This document shows positions 25,239 to 34,872 of a DNA stretch of 64,000 nt, piece by piece. Both the position numbers and the translations under genes were made by a program. Within the stretch, counting starts at the first letter, position 1. Each line of letters starts with the position of its first letter. The DNA is taken from contig JADKIR010000004.1 in NCBI GenBank assembly GCA_016722655.1, forward strand, positions 1,798,001-1,862,000, read 5' to 3'. The stretch comes from Cytophagaceae bacterium. Its GTDB lineage: Bacteria > Bacteroidota > Bacteroidia > Cytophagales > Spirosomataceae. Below the pieces are notes generated by a model, which saw only the letters and a list, made by a program, of their open reading frames with translations, made no database searches and was not told where the DNA came from.

Positions 25239-27464
25239 AAACAAGTGTCGGACGCACAGATTGAGTCCTTTATCAAAGAAGCAGAAAGTAAAGGTTTGTC
25301 CGAATTGCAGGTAGAAGCACTCGCCAAAGCCAACGGTTATACCAATGAAGATATCATCAAAATAAGAGAAAGAGTCAATCGCCTTAAAGCCGGAACAAAC
25401 AACAACGCAGGTTCACAAAATTCTGTAGTAAGAGAACAATTAGGCGAAGTATCAGAAAGGGCAGTGGTTCAAATCGAAGCACCAATTAAAGACAAAAAAG
25501 TATTATTTGGTTCAGATTTATTCAGCAGTAAAAACCTCAATTTTGAACCCAATCTCCGCATTCCCACACCGGCCAATTATATCATCGGACCTGATGATGA
25601 GCTTAGCATCGATATCACTGGCTATGCCTATCAGCACTATGATCTCAAAGTTTCGGCTGAAGGCACCGTAAAACTGGAAAGCCTGACCCCCATCTATGTC
25701 AATGGACTCACAGTACAGAAAGCCAAAACAAAAATTGAACAGAGACTTAAATCTCTTTTTGCAGGTCTAAGAAATGGCACTTTGGAGATGGATCTGACGC
25801 TTGGAAGGGTTAGATCCATTAAAGTAACTGTCGTTGGTGATGTGAAAAACCCGGGTACCTATAATGTATCTTCCCTGGCTACGCTATTCAATGCCCTTTA
25901 TGTTTCCGGTGGACCCTCAGGCATGGGAAGTTTACGAAACATACAACTATTGCGAAACAACCGGGTGATTCAGAAACTTGACCTCTATGAGTTTTTGTTG
26001 AAAGGCACCATGAATGGAAATGTAAATCTGATGGATCAGGATGTGGTGTTTATCCCGACCCTGGAGCGAAAAGTCACTTTTCAGGGACAGGTAAAACGCC
26101 CCATGATTTTTGAATTAAAGGCAGATGAAAACCTGGACGAAGCCATTCAGTTTGCAGGGGGATTTACAGAGGAGGCTTTTACAGAAAACATTCAGATTCA
26201 AAGAAATAATGAAAAAGAGCGGGTATTGCTGGATGTGGCACGGAAAGATTACAAAACTATCACGCTCAAAAACGGCGACCAGATAGAAATTAACGCCATC
26301 TTAGATCGCTATACCAACAAAGTAGAAGTGCTGGGTGCCGTATTCAGACCTGGACAATACGCCTTAGATTCCCGTTTGAAAACGGTTAAAGATCTCATTA
26401 TGCGTGCGGAAGGGCTTCGGGAAGATGCCTTTAGAAACCGGGCCATTCTGAAAAGAGAACGTGAAAACCTTGATCCGGAATATATCTCCTTAGACTTGAA
26501 CAAAATATTGGAGGGAGAAGATCTGATGCTGAAAAGACAGGATGTATTGATTATCAAATCCACTGTGGAGCTAAGAGAAATGCGGAAAGTAAGTATCCAG
26601 GGTGCGGTAAATCAGCCCGGGGAATTTGATTTTGTGGATAGCATGAGTGTGAATGACCTGGTATTACTGGCAGGCGGATACCGAGAAGGAGCTACCAATA
26701 AACGAATTGAAATAGCCAGAAGACTATACAATGATGAAAACAACAGCGAAACCGTTCAAATAATCAGCCTGGATGGTAGCAAAGATCTGAGTCTGAGTGC
26801 CAAAAGAACCGTTTTGCGACCCTTTGATCAGTTATTTATCAGGGAATTGCCCAATTACCAGATTCAAAGTATAGTGAATATTGAAGGAGAGGTAAATTAT
26901 CCGGGCAATTACGTAATTCAAAACAGAAACGAACGTATCAGTGATCTGGTTGAACGTGCAGGAGGTTTCAGACCTGAGGCTTATATTTTTGGTGCCAGAT
27001 TTTACAGAGCCGGCAAACAAGTAGCGGTGGATCTTGCTAAAGTGATGAAAAACAAAAACGCTTCTATTAATTTATTTTTGGAAGCAGGAGATAAATTGGT
27101 CTTACCCAAAGAAGAGCAAACCGTTCGGGTTACCGGACAAGTTTTAAATCCTACTTCGGTCGCATATCAACCTGATTTTGGTATCAGAGATTATATTTCG
27201 CAAGCCGGTGGTTTTTCTGACTCTGCCAGAGTGAAAAAGACTTATGTGAAATATGCCAATGGCTACACCGGCCGAACCAAATATTTTTTGGGGATAAAAG
27301 ATTTTCCCAGAGTGGAAAGAGGCATGGTAATTATTGTACCAGTTAAGCACAGAGAAAGACTCAGCAAAGCTGAAATTATCTCCTTAAGTACCGGTATGGT
27401 ATCCATGTCTGCGGTGTTATTAACTTTGATTAGACTGATTCCAAGCACAAGCACTACAAAATAA
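25236..27464 (+). CDS. Wza-like polysaccharide export protein with SLBB domains, no signal peptide visible
   Basis: A protein of up to 742 residues of the outer-membrane polysaccharide export family. An N-terminal helical stretch (VSDAQIESFIKEAESKGLSE) precedes the Poly_export domain (about 105-190, TPANYIIGPDDELSIDITGY). Several SLBB repeats follow (for example VVGDVKNPGTYNVSSLATLF, VEGAV-like VQGAVNQPGEFDF, VTGQVLNPTSVAYQ) and a C-terminal hydrophobic segment (about 715-735). Homologues have a Sec signal peptide before the helical stretch; here the frame opens at TTG 25236, inside a promoter -7 box, and the upstream in-frame codons hold no ATG or signal peptide. GTG 25245 is an alternative. 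The 5' end may have been lost at the repeats. It is the first gene of the cluster proper. Confidence 0.85.
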   Translation: MKQVSDAQIESFIKEAESKGLSELQVEALAKANGYTNEDIIKIRERVNRLKAGTNNNAGSQNSVVREQLGEVSERAVVQIEAPIKDKKVLFGSDLFSSKNLNFEPNLRIPTPANYIIGPDDELSIDITGYAYQHYDLKVSAEGTVKLESLTPIYVNGLTVQKAKTKIEQRLKSLFAGLRNGTLEMDLTLGRVRSIKVTVVGDVKNPGTYNVSSLATLFNALYVSGGPSGMGSLRNIQLLRNNRVIQKLDLYEFLLKGTMNGNVNLMDQDVVFIPTLERKVTFQGQVKRPMIFELKADENLDEAIQFAGGFTEEAFTENIQIQRNNEKERVLLDVARKDYKTITLKNGDQIEINAILDRYTNKVEVLGAVFRPGQYALDSRLKTVKDLIMRAEGLREDAFRNRAILKRERENLDPEYISLDLNKILEGEDLMLKRQDVLIIKSTVELREMRKVSIQGAVNQPGEFDFVDSMSVNDLVLLAGGYREGATNKRIEIARRLYNDENNSETVQIISLDGSKDLSLSAKRTVLRPFDQLFIRELPNYQIQSIVNIEGEVNYPGNYVIQNRNERISDLVERAGGFRPEAYIFGARFYRAGKQVAVDLAKVMKNKNASINLFLEAGDKLVLPKEEQTVRVTGQVLNPTSVAYQPDFGIRDYISQAGGFSDSARVKKTYVKYANGYTGRTKYFLGIKDFPRVERGMVIIVPVKHRERLSKAEIISLSTGMVSMSAVLLTLIRLIPSTSTTK

Positions 27465-27473
27465 AGAATTATT

Positions 27474-28514
27474 ATGGGAGAAAATGAAGATATTTTGGTG
27501 ATTGATTTCAAGGCTCTGTTCAGTATTGTCTGGAAGAATAAATGGTGGATAATTCTAATAACAAGTATTTTCACTGTTTTAGGAGGAATTTATGCATTTA
27601 CTGCCCGTGAAGAATTTGTTTCAGAAGGAAAACTTTTGCCTGAGATATCTGGAGGTGCCGGCAATAGCCTGGGTAGTTTGGCGAATTTGGTGGGTATCGG
27701 CGGTTTTGAATTGGGACTCAAAAATAATACAGATGCAATCAGACCCGATTTGTATCCAGACATTTTACAAGCTACTCCTTTTTTTATGAATTTATTAAAA
27801 AAAGAGATTACGACCAAAAGTGCTCAAAAAGAGGTTTTTGAGAAATTTTACCATAGATTGATTGAAGAGAATGAAAAATTTGAGGATAAATTCTTAAAAA
27901 CCCCTAAAGGAAAGCCCGATGGAGTAGTGGTAATTAATAGATTAACAGAAGACCGAATAAAAGATTTAAAAGATAGGATTTCGGCTTCCATTGATAAAAA
28001 GACCGGTGTAATATCGATTTCAGTAAAAATGCCCGATCCAGTGGTGGCTGCCGATGTGGCCAAGTTTGCAATTGACTACATGACGAACTATATTACCAAT
28101 TATCGTACAGAAAAAATCCGAAAAGAAGTAGATTTCCTGTCCGACAAAGTTGCTGCATCAAAAGGTAAATATTATGCTACTCAGGAACGAAAAGCCCAAT
28201 ATACCGATATGTTTCAGGCACCTACCATCAGACTCCAAACCGCTGATGTACAAAGAGAGCGGCTGGAATCTGAATATAAAATTTCGGCCAATGTGTATAA
28301 TGAACTATTAAAGAAACTGGAGGAGGCAAGATTGAAATTGCATCAAGAGACTCCTGTATTTCAAATTGCACAAGCTCCAGTTGTTCCAAATTTGAAAAGT
28401 GAACCCCAAAAGGCTATTATAATAATAATATTTTCAATTTTTGGTGGAATAATAGGGGCTTTTTTTATCTTAATTTACAAAAATAATTTTCGGAAAATAA
28501 TAAAAAATATATAA
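27474..28514 (+). CDS. Wzz-like chain-length determinant protein
   Basis: A 346-residue inner-membrane polysaccharide co-polymerase. TM1 lies at about 21-41 (WWIILITSIFTVLGGIYAFT) and TM2 at about 316-336, with a long periplasmic part between them. That part includes coiled-coil helices around 220-290 and the pre-TM2 Pro-rich QIAQAPVVPNLKSEPQKA typical of Wzz. It controls the length of the polymer made by Wzy. It follows the export gene by 9 bp and has no fused tyrosine kinase. Confidence 0.88.
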   Translation: MGENEDILVIDFKALFSIVWKNKWWIILITSIFTVLGGIYAFTAREEFVSEGKLLPEISGGAGNSLGSLANLVGIGGFELGLKNNTDAIRPDLYPDILQATPFFMNLLKKEITTKSAQKEVFEKFYHRLIEENEKFEDKFLKTPKGKPDGVVVINRLTEDRIKDLKDRISASIDKKTGVISISVKMPDPVVAADVAKFAIDYMTNYITNYRTEKIRKEVDFLSDKVAASKGKYYATQERKAQYTDMFQAPTIRLQTADVQRERLESEYKISANVYNELLKKLEEARLKLHQETPVFQIAQAPVVPNLKSEPQKAIIIIIFSIFGGIIGAFFILIYKNNFRKIIKNI

Positions 28515-28519
28515 ATGTT

Positions 28520-29646
28520 ATGAATATAAAAATGGTCAATCTAATTGATCAGTATTCAAAAATAAAATCTGAAATAGATAATTCTATCCAGGAAGTTATA
28601 AATACTTCTCAGTTTATTAAAGGGGAAAAGGTACAACAATTTCAATTTAACCTGGAAAATTATTTAAATGTAAACAAAGTAATTACTTGTGCAAATGGGA
28701 CTGATGCTCTCCAAATCGCCTTAATGGCATTAAATTTAAAACCGGGAGATGAAGTCATCGTTCCTTCTTTTACTTATGTGGCCACCGCGGAAGTAATTGG
28801 ATTATTAGGCCTAACACCTGTTATCGTCGATGTAGATGAAAAAACATTTAATTTAACTGGGAAAATAGTTAAAAAGGCAATAACAGAAAAAACACGTTTG
28901 ATTGTACCGGTGCATTTGTTTGGCCAATGTGCGGATATGGAATCTATTATGGATGTGGCCAATAAACATCAATTGAAAGTGGTTGAAGATACAGCACAGG
29001 CCATAGGTGCCGATTATACTTTTAGTAACGGAAAAAGAGTTAAGGCTGGTTGCATGGGAGATATTGGTACCACCTCATTTTTCCTTCCAAAAATTTGGGA
29101 TGTTTTGGAGATGGAGGGGCTATGTTTACAAATGATTTGGAATTGGCAGAAAAAATAAGAATTATTTCAAATCATGGGCAAGCTGTACAATATATTCATG
29201 AGCAAATAGGGGTCAATTCAAGGTTAGATACTATTCAGGCTGCTGTTTTGTTAGAAAAATTAGTGCACTTGGATGATTACAATCTAAATAGAAGAAAAGT
29301 AGCCGATGCTTATGATCTTGCCTTTATCGATATTGCAGAACTCGAAATTCCTTTTCGTAACCCAAGTTCAACTCATGTTTTTCATCAATATACAATTAAA
29401 GTAAAAAATGGTAAAAGGGATTCTCTTAAAACTTATCTCAAAGAAAAAGGTATTCCGAGTATGATATATTACCCAATGCCTCTGCATTTCCAAAGAGCTT
29501 TCCAGTCAATTAGTAAATTGTCCGGGAAATTAGAAGTCTCTGAATCACTTTGTTCTGAAGTCTTGTCATTACCAATTCATACAGAGATGAAGAACGAAGA
29601 GCTGAATTTTATTATTGAGAACATAACAAGATTTTTTAATGGCTGA
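28520..29646 (+). pseudogene. wbpE: WbpE-like sugar aminotransferase (DegT/DnrJ/EryC1), split by a 1-base deletion
   Basis: A PLP-dependent aminotransferase of about 375 residues in two frames. The first (28520 to about 29080) ends MGDIGTTSFF and the second continues PSKNLGCFGDGGAMFTNDLE, where the PLP lysine is in SKNLG. One extra T in the T run 29078-29082 would restore a normal protein. It has VTCANGTDALQIALMAL and EDTAQAIGADY as in WbpE/WlbC. In the pathway it transfers an amino group to C3 of UDP-3-keto-GlcNAcA made by the WbpB homologue. It overlaps the WbpD-like gene by 8 bp. The break may be a sequencing error. Confidence 0.85.
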
Positions 29647-30220
29647 TATATTTATTCATTCTTCTGCAATTATTGATGAGGGATGTGAAATCGGTGAGGG
29701 AACTAAAATTTGGCATTTTTCTCACATTATGCCAAATTGTAGAATTGGAAAAAATTGCAATATAGGACAGAATGTTGTTGTGTCTCCGGAGGTTATTCTA
29801 GGAAATAATGTTAAGGTTCAGAACAATGTTTCAATTTACACCGGGGTAATATGTGAGGATGACGTATTTTTAGGGCCATCAATGGTATTTACCAATGTGA
29901 TAAATCCAAGAAGTGCTATTAACCGAAAAGGCGAGTATCTAAAAACCAGAGTTGGAATGGGAGCCACAATCGGTGCAAATGCTACTATTGTATGTGGTCA
30001 TGACATTGGTGAATTTGCTTTTATAGGAGCAGGAGCGGTGGTGACTAAATCAATAAAGGCTTTTGCTTTGGTTGTAGGTAATCCTGCCAAACAAATTGGT
30101 TGGATGAGCGAGTTTGGACATAGACTCACATTCAATATAGAAAACGTTGCAATTTGCCCTGAATCAAAAATTAATTATGAATTGATTGATGGTCATGTTT
30201 TTAGGATGAAAAATGTTTAA
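29639..30220 (+). CDS. wbpD: WbpD-like UDP-sugar 3-N-acetyltransferase
   Basis: A 193-residue left-handed beta-helix (hexapeptide repeat) acetyltransferase. It closely follows the WbpD/WlbB pattern: IWHFSHIMPNCRIG, VQNNVSIYTGVICEDDVFLG, GPSMVFTNVINPRSAINRKG, GATIGANATIVCGHDIGEFA and VGNPAKQIGWMSEFG. It acetylates the 3-amino group of UDP-GlcNAc3NA with acetyl-CoA, giving UDP-GlcNAc(3NAc)A. It sits between the aminotransferase and dehydrogenase genes of the same pathway. Confidence 0.92.
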   Translation: MADIFIHSSAIIDEGCEIGEGTKIWHFSHIMPNCRIGKNCNIGQNVVVSPEVILGNNVKVQNNVSIYTGVICEDDVFLGPSMVFTNVINPRSAINRKGEYLKTRVGMGATIGANATIVCGHDIGEFAFIGAGAVVTKSIKAFALVVGNPAKQIGWMSEFGHRLTFNIENVAICPESKINYELIDGHVFRMKNV

Positions 30221-30280
30221 TTGCTCTTAAAATTTGATACTTATTTCTGGGAAATATTAAAGATATAATAAATTATAATC

Positions 30281-31180
30281 ATGAAAAGATTTGCATTAAT
30301 TGGGGCAGCTGGATATATCGCACCTAGACACATGAAAGCAATAAAAGATACAGGCAATGAATTAGTGGCAGCCTATGACCCTTACGATGGAGTTGGTATT
30401 ATGGATAGTCACTTTCCTAATGCAGATTTTTTTACCGAATTCGAAAGGTTTGACAGACATATTGATAAGCTGAGAAGACAAGGAAACCCCATTGATTTTA
30501 TAAGTATTTGTTCCCCCAACTACTTGCACGATGCTCACATCCGATTTGGTCTTAGAGCTGGTTGCGATGTGATTTGTGAAAAACCTTTGGTGCTCAATCC
30601 CTGGAACGTTGATGCTTTGCAAGAAATTGAGAGAGAAACCGGTAGAAATGTTTTTACGATACTTCAACTCAGATTGCACCCTGCAATTATTGCACTTAGG
30701 GAGAAAGTACTTAATGGACCGAAAGATAAAATTTATGATGTAGAGCTAAAATATATGACTTCCAGAGGAAAATGGTACCACCATAGTTGGAAAGGAGATA
30801 TGAGCAAATCTGGAGGTATTGCAACTAATATAGGGGTCCATTTTTTTGATATGTTAACATGGGTTTTTGGAGATGTAAAGGAGAATGTTGTGTTAAAACA
30901 TACAAATGAAACTGCTGCTGGATATTTACATTTGGAAAGAGCCAAAGTGAATTGGGTTTTAAGTATTGATTTCAATCAAATTCCTGAAGAAATTAAGGTG
31001 CAAGGAAAAAGAACTTACCGTACACTAAATATGGATGGTATAGAAATAGAGTTCTCGGATGGTTTCACCGAGTTACATACTAATAGTTATAAACAAATTT
31101 TAAATGGTTTTGGTTTCGGGTTAAATGATTCAAAAACTGCAATTGGTATTGTTAGTGAAATTAGAAACAATGCTAAATAA
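30281..31180 (+). CDS. wbpB: WbpB-like UDP-GlcNAcA 3-dehydrogenase (Gfo/Idh/MocA family)
   Basis: A 299-residue NAD-dependent oxidoreductase that oxidises C3 of UDP-GlcNAcA. The N-terminus FALIGAAGYIAPRHMKAIKD, then FISICSPNYLHDAHIRFGLR, CDVICEKPLVLNP and SWKGDMSKSGGIATNIGVHF match WbpB/WlbA closely along the whole length. The catalytic Lys is in EKPL. It is coupled in the pathway with the WbpE-like aminotransferase. A 60-bp gap separates it from wbpD; its 3' end overlaps the wzx start by 11 bp. Confidence 0.93.
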   Translation: MKRFALIGAAGYIAPRHMKAIKDTGNELVAAYDPYDGVGIMDSHFPNADFFTEFERFDRHIDKLRRQGNPIDFISICSPNYLHDAHIRFGLRAGCDVICEKPLVLNPWNVDALQEIERETGRNVFTILQLRLHPAIIALREKVLNGPKDKIYDVELKYMTSRGKWYHHSWKGDMSKSGGIATNIGVHFFDMLTWVFGDVKENVVLKHTNETAAGYLHLERAKVNWVLSIDFNQIPEEIKVQGKRTYRTLNMDGIEIEFSDGFTELHTNSYKQILNGFGFGLNDSKTAIGIVSEIRNNAK

Positions 31181-32408
31181 GTTCGATAAAAAATATTTTA
31201 GAAATATTCTCTTGGTTTTTACAGGAACATTCTTATCTCAAGCTATTGTGATAGGTTTTTCTCCTTTTTTGACAAGAATTTATACTCCTGAAAATTTTGG
31301 GGTTTTTAATTTATTTATCTCAATTATTACAGTAGGTTCAATTTTTTCAACAGGTAGATATGAAATTTCAATACTTCAACCTCAGAATATAATTGAATCT
31401 TTAAATTTAACAAAGTTAAGTGTATTAATATCTTTAGGTTCGACAGTTGTTTTATCACTTTTTTTATTTTTTATAAAAATTGAAAAAATTGATGAGATTA
31501 AATATTTTATTCCAATAAGTGTTTTTCTAACTGCTTTTTATCAAATTATACTTAACTATTTAAATAAGGGGGAGAAGTATAAAAGTATTAGTATATCAAA
31601 ATTTGTAAAGTCTTTATTTTTAGTTATTTTCCAAATTGGGTTTTCATTTTATTATTTAAATGGACTTATTATTGGATATATAATATCAATTTTTATTTCT
31701 TCTTTTTATCTCTTAATTCAGTCAAAACTTACATTTTTGTTTTTTTTAAAATTCAGAATAAATGAATTAACTGAATTGTTGAAAAAATATATTAATTACC
31801 CGAAGTTCTCTCTTTTTGCTGATACAATTAATAGCTTTACCAATCAAATGCCTTTATTCTTTATTTTTTTAATTTATGGAGAAAAGGAGGCTGGGTTTTA
31901 TGGACTGACATTGAGATTATTAGGCTTACCTCTTGTTTTTATTTCGAATTCAATTTTAGAAGTTTTTAAGCAAAATGCAGTAAATGAGGTACAAAGTATA
32001 GGTAATTGTAGTAAAACATTTATAAAAACGTTCTTAATTTTAATTGTTATTTCATTGCCAATTTTTATTGTATTCGGTTTTTTTTCTCCAAATATTTTTT
32101 CATTTTTATTTGGAAATAATTGGATTAATTCAGGACATTATGCACAAATATTAGTCTTTCTATTCTTTTTTAAGTTTATTGTTAGCCCTTTAAGTTTCGT
32201 TCTATACATTTACAATAAACAAAAAATTGACTTAATTTGGCAAATATTATTATTTTTTGTAACAATCATTATATTCTTTTTATTTTCAAAATATCTAAAT
32301 GTCGAAAGTGTCTTAATGGTTTACTCAATTTTTTATTCAATTATGTATATCGTTTTATTTTTTATTTCATTTAAAATTTCAAACTTAAAGTATGGTTGGA
32401 ATCATTGA
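31170..32408 (+). CDS. wzx: Wzx-type O-antigen/lipid-linked oligosaccharide flippase
   Basis: A 412-residue integral membrane protein with about 12 hydrophobic helices. The N-terminus FRNILLVFTGTFLSQAIVIG then SPFLTRIYTPENFGVFNLFI is typical of the MATE/MOP polysaccharide flippase family. It moves undecaprenyl-linked repeat units to the periplasmic face. ATG 31170 was chosen because it overlaps the previous stop by only 11 bp and begins just before TM1; an in-frame ATG at 31125 adds 15 residues. It is very AT-rich compared with the upstream sugar genes and overlaps hisH by 17 bp. Confidence 0.88.
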   Translation: MLNKFDKKYFRNILLVFTGTFLSQAIVIGFSPFLTRIYTPENFGVFNLFISIITVGSIFSTGRYEISILQPQNIIESLNLTKLSVLISLGSTVVLSLFLFFIKIEKIDEIKYFIPISVFLTAFYQIILNYLNKGEKYKSISISKFVKSLFLVIFQIGFSFYYLNGLIIGYIISIFISSFYLLIQSKLTFLFFLKFRINELTELLKKYINYPKFSLFADTINSFTNQMPLFFIFLIYGEKEAGFYGLTLRLLGLPLVFISNSILEVFKQNAVNEVQSIGNCSKTFIKTFLILIVISLPIFIVFGFFSPNIFSFLFGNNWINSGHYAQILVFLFFFKFIVSPLSFVLYIYNKQKIDLIWQILLFFVTIIIFFLFSKYLNVESVLMVYSIFYSIMYIVLFFISFKISNLKYGWNH

Positions 32409-32985
32409 TTATAATATGGGAAATGTTAGTTCCATATCTAATATGTTAAAAAAAATAGGAGAAAAAAATATCATTACAAATGATTTAGGAATTTTGAGTG
32501 AGTGTGATAGGCTTATTTTACCCGGTGTGGGAAGTTTTGATAATGGAATAAACAACTTAAGAATATTAGGTTTGGATGAGTTTTTAGTTAATAAATTTCA
32601 TCAAAATATTCCAATATTAGGTATTTGTCTTGGGATGCAGCTATTTGCTAAAAACAGTGAAGAGGGAAATCAGGATGGTTTAGGATTAGTTGATGGCGAT
32701 GTAGTAAGCTTTAAAGGAAAAATTGAGGAGAGGTATAAAATTCCTCACATGGGATGGAATTATGCAAATTTTTTAAATACAGATTATTGGGGAAATTCAC
32801 AAAAAAATAAGTTTTACTTTGTGCACTCTTATTACTTAAGTCTATATGATAGTTCCAATATTTTATGCGAAGCGAAATATGGTATTAATTTTTGTGCAGG
32901 TTTTAAAGTAAAGAATTTAATTGGAGTTCAATTTCATCCCGAGAAAAGTCACAAATATGGGATTGAATTTTTAAGTATTTTTTAA
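32392..32985 (+). CDS. hisH: HisH-like glutamine amidotransferase subunit for sugar amidination
   Basis: A 197-residue class I glutaminase. It has the LPGVGSFDNGI oxyanion strand, the nucleophile in ILGICLGMQLF (Cys near 83) and the HPEK catalytic pair in GVQFHPEKSH. It resembles HisH of histidine synthesis, but the neighbours (HisF-like, WbpG-like) show the O-antigen version that produces ammonia for the N-acetyl sugar amidotransferase. It overlaps wzx by 17 bp. Confidence 0.88.
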   Translation: MVGIIDYNMGNVSSISNMLKKIGEKNIITNDLGILSECDRLILPGVGSFDNGINNLRILGLDEFLVNKFHQNIPILGICLGMQLFAKNSEEGNQDGLGLVDGDVVSFKGKIEERYKIPHMGWNYANFLNTDYWGNSQKNKFYFVHSYYLSLYDSSNILCEAKYGINFCAGFKVKNLIGVQFHPEKSHKYGIEFLSIF

Positions 32986-33002
32986 GTGTAAAATAAAAAA
33001 TA

Positions 33003-33758
33003 ATGCTGCAAAATAGAGTTATTCCAATATTATTATTAAATAATAAAGGTGTTTATAAAACAGTAAAATTTGGTAACCAACGGTATATAGGAGACCCTAT
33101 AAACATTGTCAAAATTTTTAATGAAAAGGAAGTTGATGAGCTTGTAATTTTTGATACAGGGGTTACTTTAAATAAATCTGAGATTGATTTTAAATATTTA
33201 AGCAATATTACATCTGAAGCATTTATGCCTCTTGCATATGGAGGTGGCATAAAGAATATTACCGATTGTAAGAAGTTGTTTTATTTAGGATTTGAAAAGG
33301 TAATTCTAAATTCAATTGTCCATTTGAAACCAGAAATCATCAAAGAAATAACCTCATTGTTTGGCAGCCAAAGCGTTGCTGTGTGTATTGATTATAAAAA
33401 AAATTTCTGGGGTGATTATGAGATTTTTTATGAATCAGGAAAAAAGAAGTCTAAGTATAAATTTTTTGATTTCATTAAAATGATTATTGATTTTGGAGTC
33501 GGAGAATTAATATTCCAATCTGTTGAAAAGGATGGGGTTATGCAAGGATTTGATTATGAATTAGTGGATTTTCTTCAAAATAAAATAAATGTTCCAATAA
33601 TAATAGCAGGTGGGGGGAAAAGTCACTCTGAATTGCAAAATATTTTAGATTTAGGAATATCTCCAGCGGCCGCAAGTATGTTTATTTATTATGGTAAACA
33701 TAATGCCGTTTTAATAAGCTACCCCAATGAGTCATCTTTAAACCGAACAATGTTATGA
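33003..33758 (+). CDS. hisF: HisF-like ammonia-channelling subunit for sugar amidination
   Basis: A 251-residue TIM-barrel protein of the HisF family. N-terminus NRVIPILLLNNKGVYKTVKF, MPLAYGGGIKNITDCKKLFY near 75-95, and IIIAGGGKSHSELQNIL near 200 carry the phosphate-binding loops. Compared with true HisF it begins VIPILLLNN rather than RIIPCLDV, as in the paralogues of O-antigen clusters. It should form a complex with the HisH-like glutaminase and pass ammonia to the WbpG-like protein encoded next (4-bp overlap). Confidence 0.88.
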   Translation: MLQNRVIPILLLNNKGVYKTVKFGNQRYIGDPINIVKIFNEKEVDELVIFDTGVTLNKSEIDFKYLSNITSEAFMPLAYGGGIKNITDCKKLFYLGFEKVILNSIVHLKPEIIKEITSLFGSQSVAVCIDYKKNFWGDYEIFYESGKKKSKYKFFDFIKMIIDFGVGELIFQSVEKDGVMQGFDYELVDFLQNKINVPIIIAGGGKSHSELQNILDLGISPAAASMFIYYGKHNAVLISYPNESSLNRTML

Positions 33759-34870
33759 ATAAAAAAGCATATCAAATATGTACCCGCACAATAATGGATA
33801 CCTCGGATCCGGAAATAACCTTTAACGAGAATGGAGAAAGTAATTATTGTGAAGATTTTGATAAATTAAAAAATAAAATTTGGTTCCCAAATCAAGAAGG
33901 GGGAAGAAAAATCGAAGAAATCGTTTCCAAAATAAAAAATGATGGTAAGGGTAAAGAGTATGATTGCATAATTGGCTTAAGTGGTGGTATTGACAGCTCT
34001 TTTTTGGCATATAAGGCAAGCAAATTAGGCTTAAGAATTCTAGCAGTTCATGTGGATGGAGGGTGGAATTCTGAGTTAGCAGTTCAAAATATTGAACAAA
34101 TTGTAAAAGTTTGTAAAATTGACTTACATACGCATGTTGTTGATTGGCAGGAAATGAGAGATTTGCAAATTGCTTACCTAAAATCTGCTATTGCAAATCA
34201 AGATGTTCCTCAGGACCATGCATTTTTTGCAGCTTTATATGGTTTCGCAATAAAAAATAATATTAATTGGGTACTTCACGGTAGTAATATTGCAACGGAA
34301 TTTATTTTACCAACTTCTTGGGGGTATCATGCAATGGATTCAAAATCACTACTTTCAATTCATAAACAATTTGGAAGTATAAAGCTTAAATCATTTCCAA
34401 TTGTAAATTTTTTTGATTATCATTTTTATTTTCCTTTTATAAAAAAGATGAAAGTTGCAAGGTTATTGAATTATATGTATTATGATAGAGAACTTGCAAT
34501 TAATACCTTAATAAAAGAGGTTGGTTTTAAAGATTATGGAGGTAAGCATTCAGAATCACGTTTCACGAAATTTTTCCAAGGTTATTATTTACCGGTAAAA
34601 TTTGGAATTGATAAAAGAAGAGCTCATTTATCATCAATGATTTTATCTGGAATCATTTCAAGAGAAGAAGCATTAGTAGAAATTAATAAATCGCCATATA
34701 ATCCCGATACAATTAGTGAGGATTTTGATTATATATCTAAAAAACTAGAAATTACTTCTAATGACTTAAAAAAACTTTTGGAATTGCCAAATAAGTCCTA
34801 TAAAGATTATCCAAACAATGAATGGTTAGTGAAAGTAAAATCAAGAATCAGGAAATCTCTAAAAAAATAA
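33755..34870 (+). CDS. wbpG: WbpG/PseA-like N-acetyl sugar amidotransferase
   Basis: A 371-residue PP-loop ATP pyrophosphatase. It begins CTRTIMDTSDPEITFNENGE followed by the ATP-binding GLSGGIDSSFLAYKAS (about 76-91). It matches the N-acetyl sugar amidotransferases WbpG, LegG-type and PseA, which turn an acetamido group into an acetamidino group with ammonia from HisH/HisF. The likely substrate is the 3-acetamido group of ManNAc(3NAc)A made by the same cluster. It is translationally coupled to hisF. Confidence 0.9.
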   Translation: MNKKAYQICTRTIMDTSDPEITFNENGESNYCEDFDKLKNKIWFPNQEGGRKIEEIVSKIKNDGKGKEYDCIIGLSGGIDSSFLAYKASKLGLRILAVHVDGGWNSELAVQNIEQIVKVCKIDLHTHVVDWQEMRDLQIAYLKSAIANQDVPQDHAFFAALYGFAIKNNINWVLHGSNIATEFILPTSWGYHAMDSKSLLSIHKQFGSIKLKSFPIVNFFDYHFYFPFIKKMKVARLLNYMYYDRELAINTLIKEVGFKDYGGKHSESRFTKFFQGYYLPVKFGIDKRRAHLSSMILSGIISREEALVEINKSPYNPDTISEDFDYISKKLEITSNDLKKLLELPNKSYKDYPNNEWLVKVKSRIRKSLKK

Positions 34871-34872
34871 TT

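Noticed and set aside
32392..33758. Part of a histidine biosynthesis operon (HisH/HisF)
   Set aside because: No other his gene is adjacent, the HisF N-terminus differs from the household enzyme, and the neighbouring WbpG-like gene shows the sugar-amidination version.
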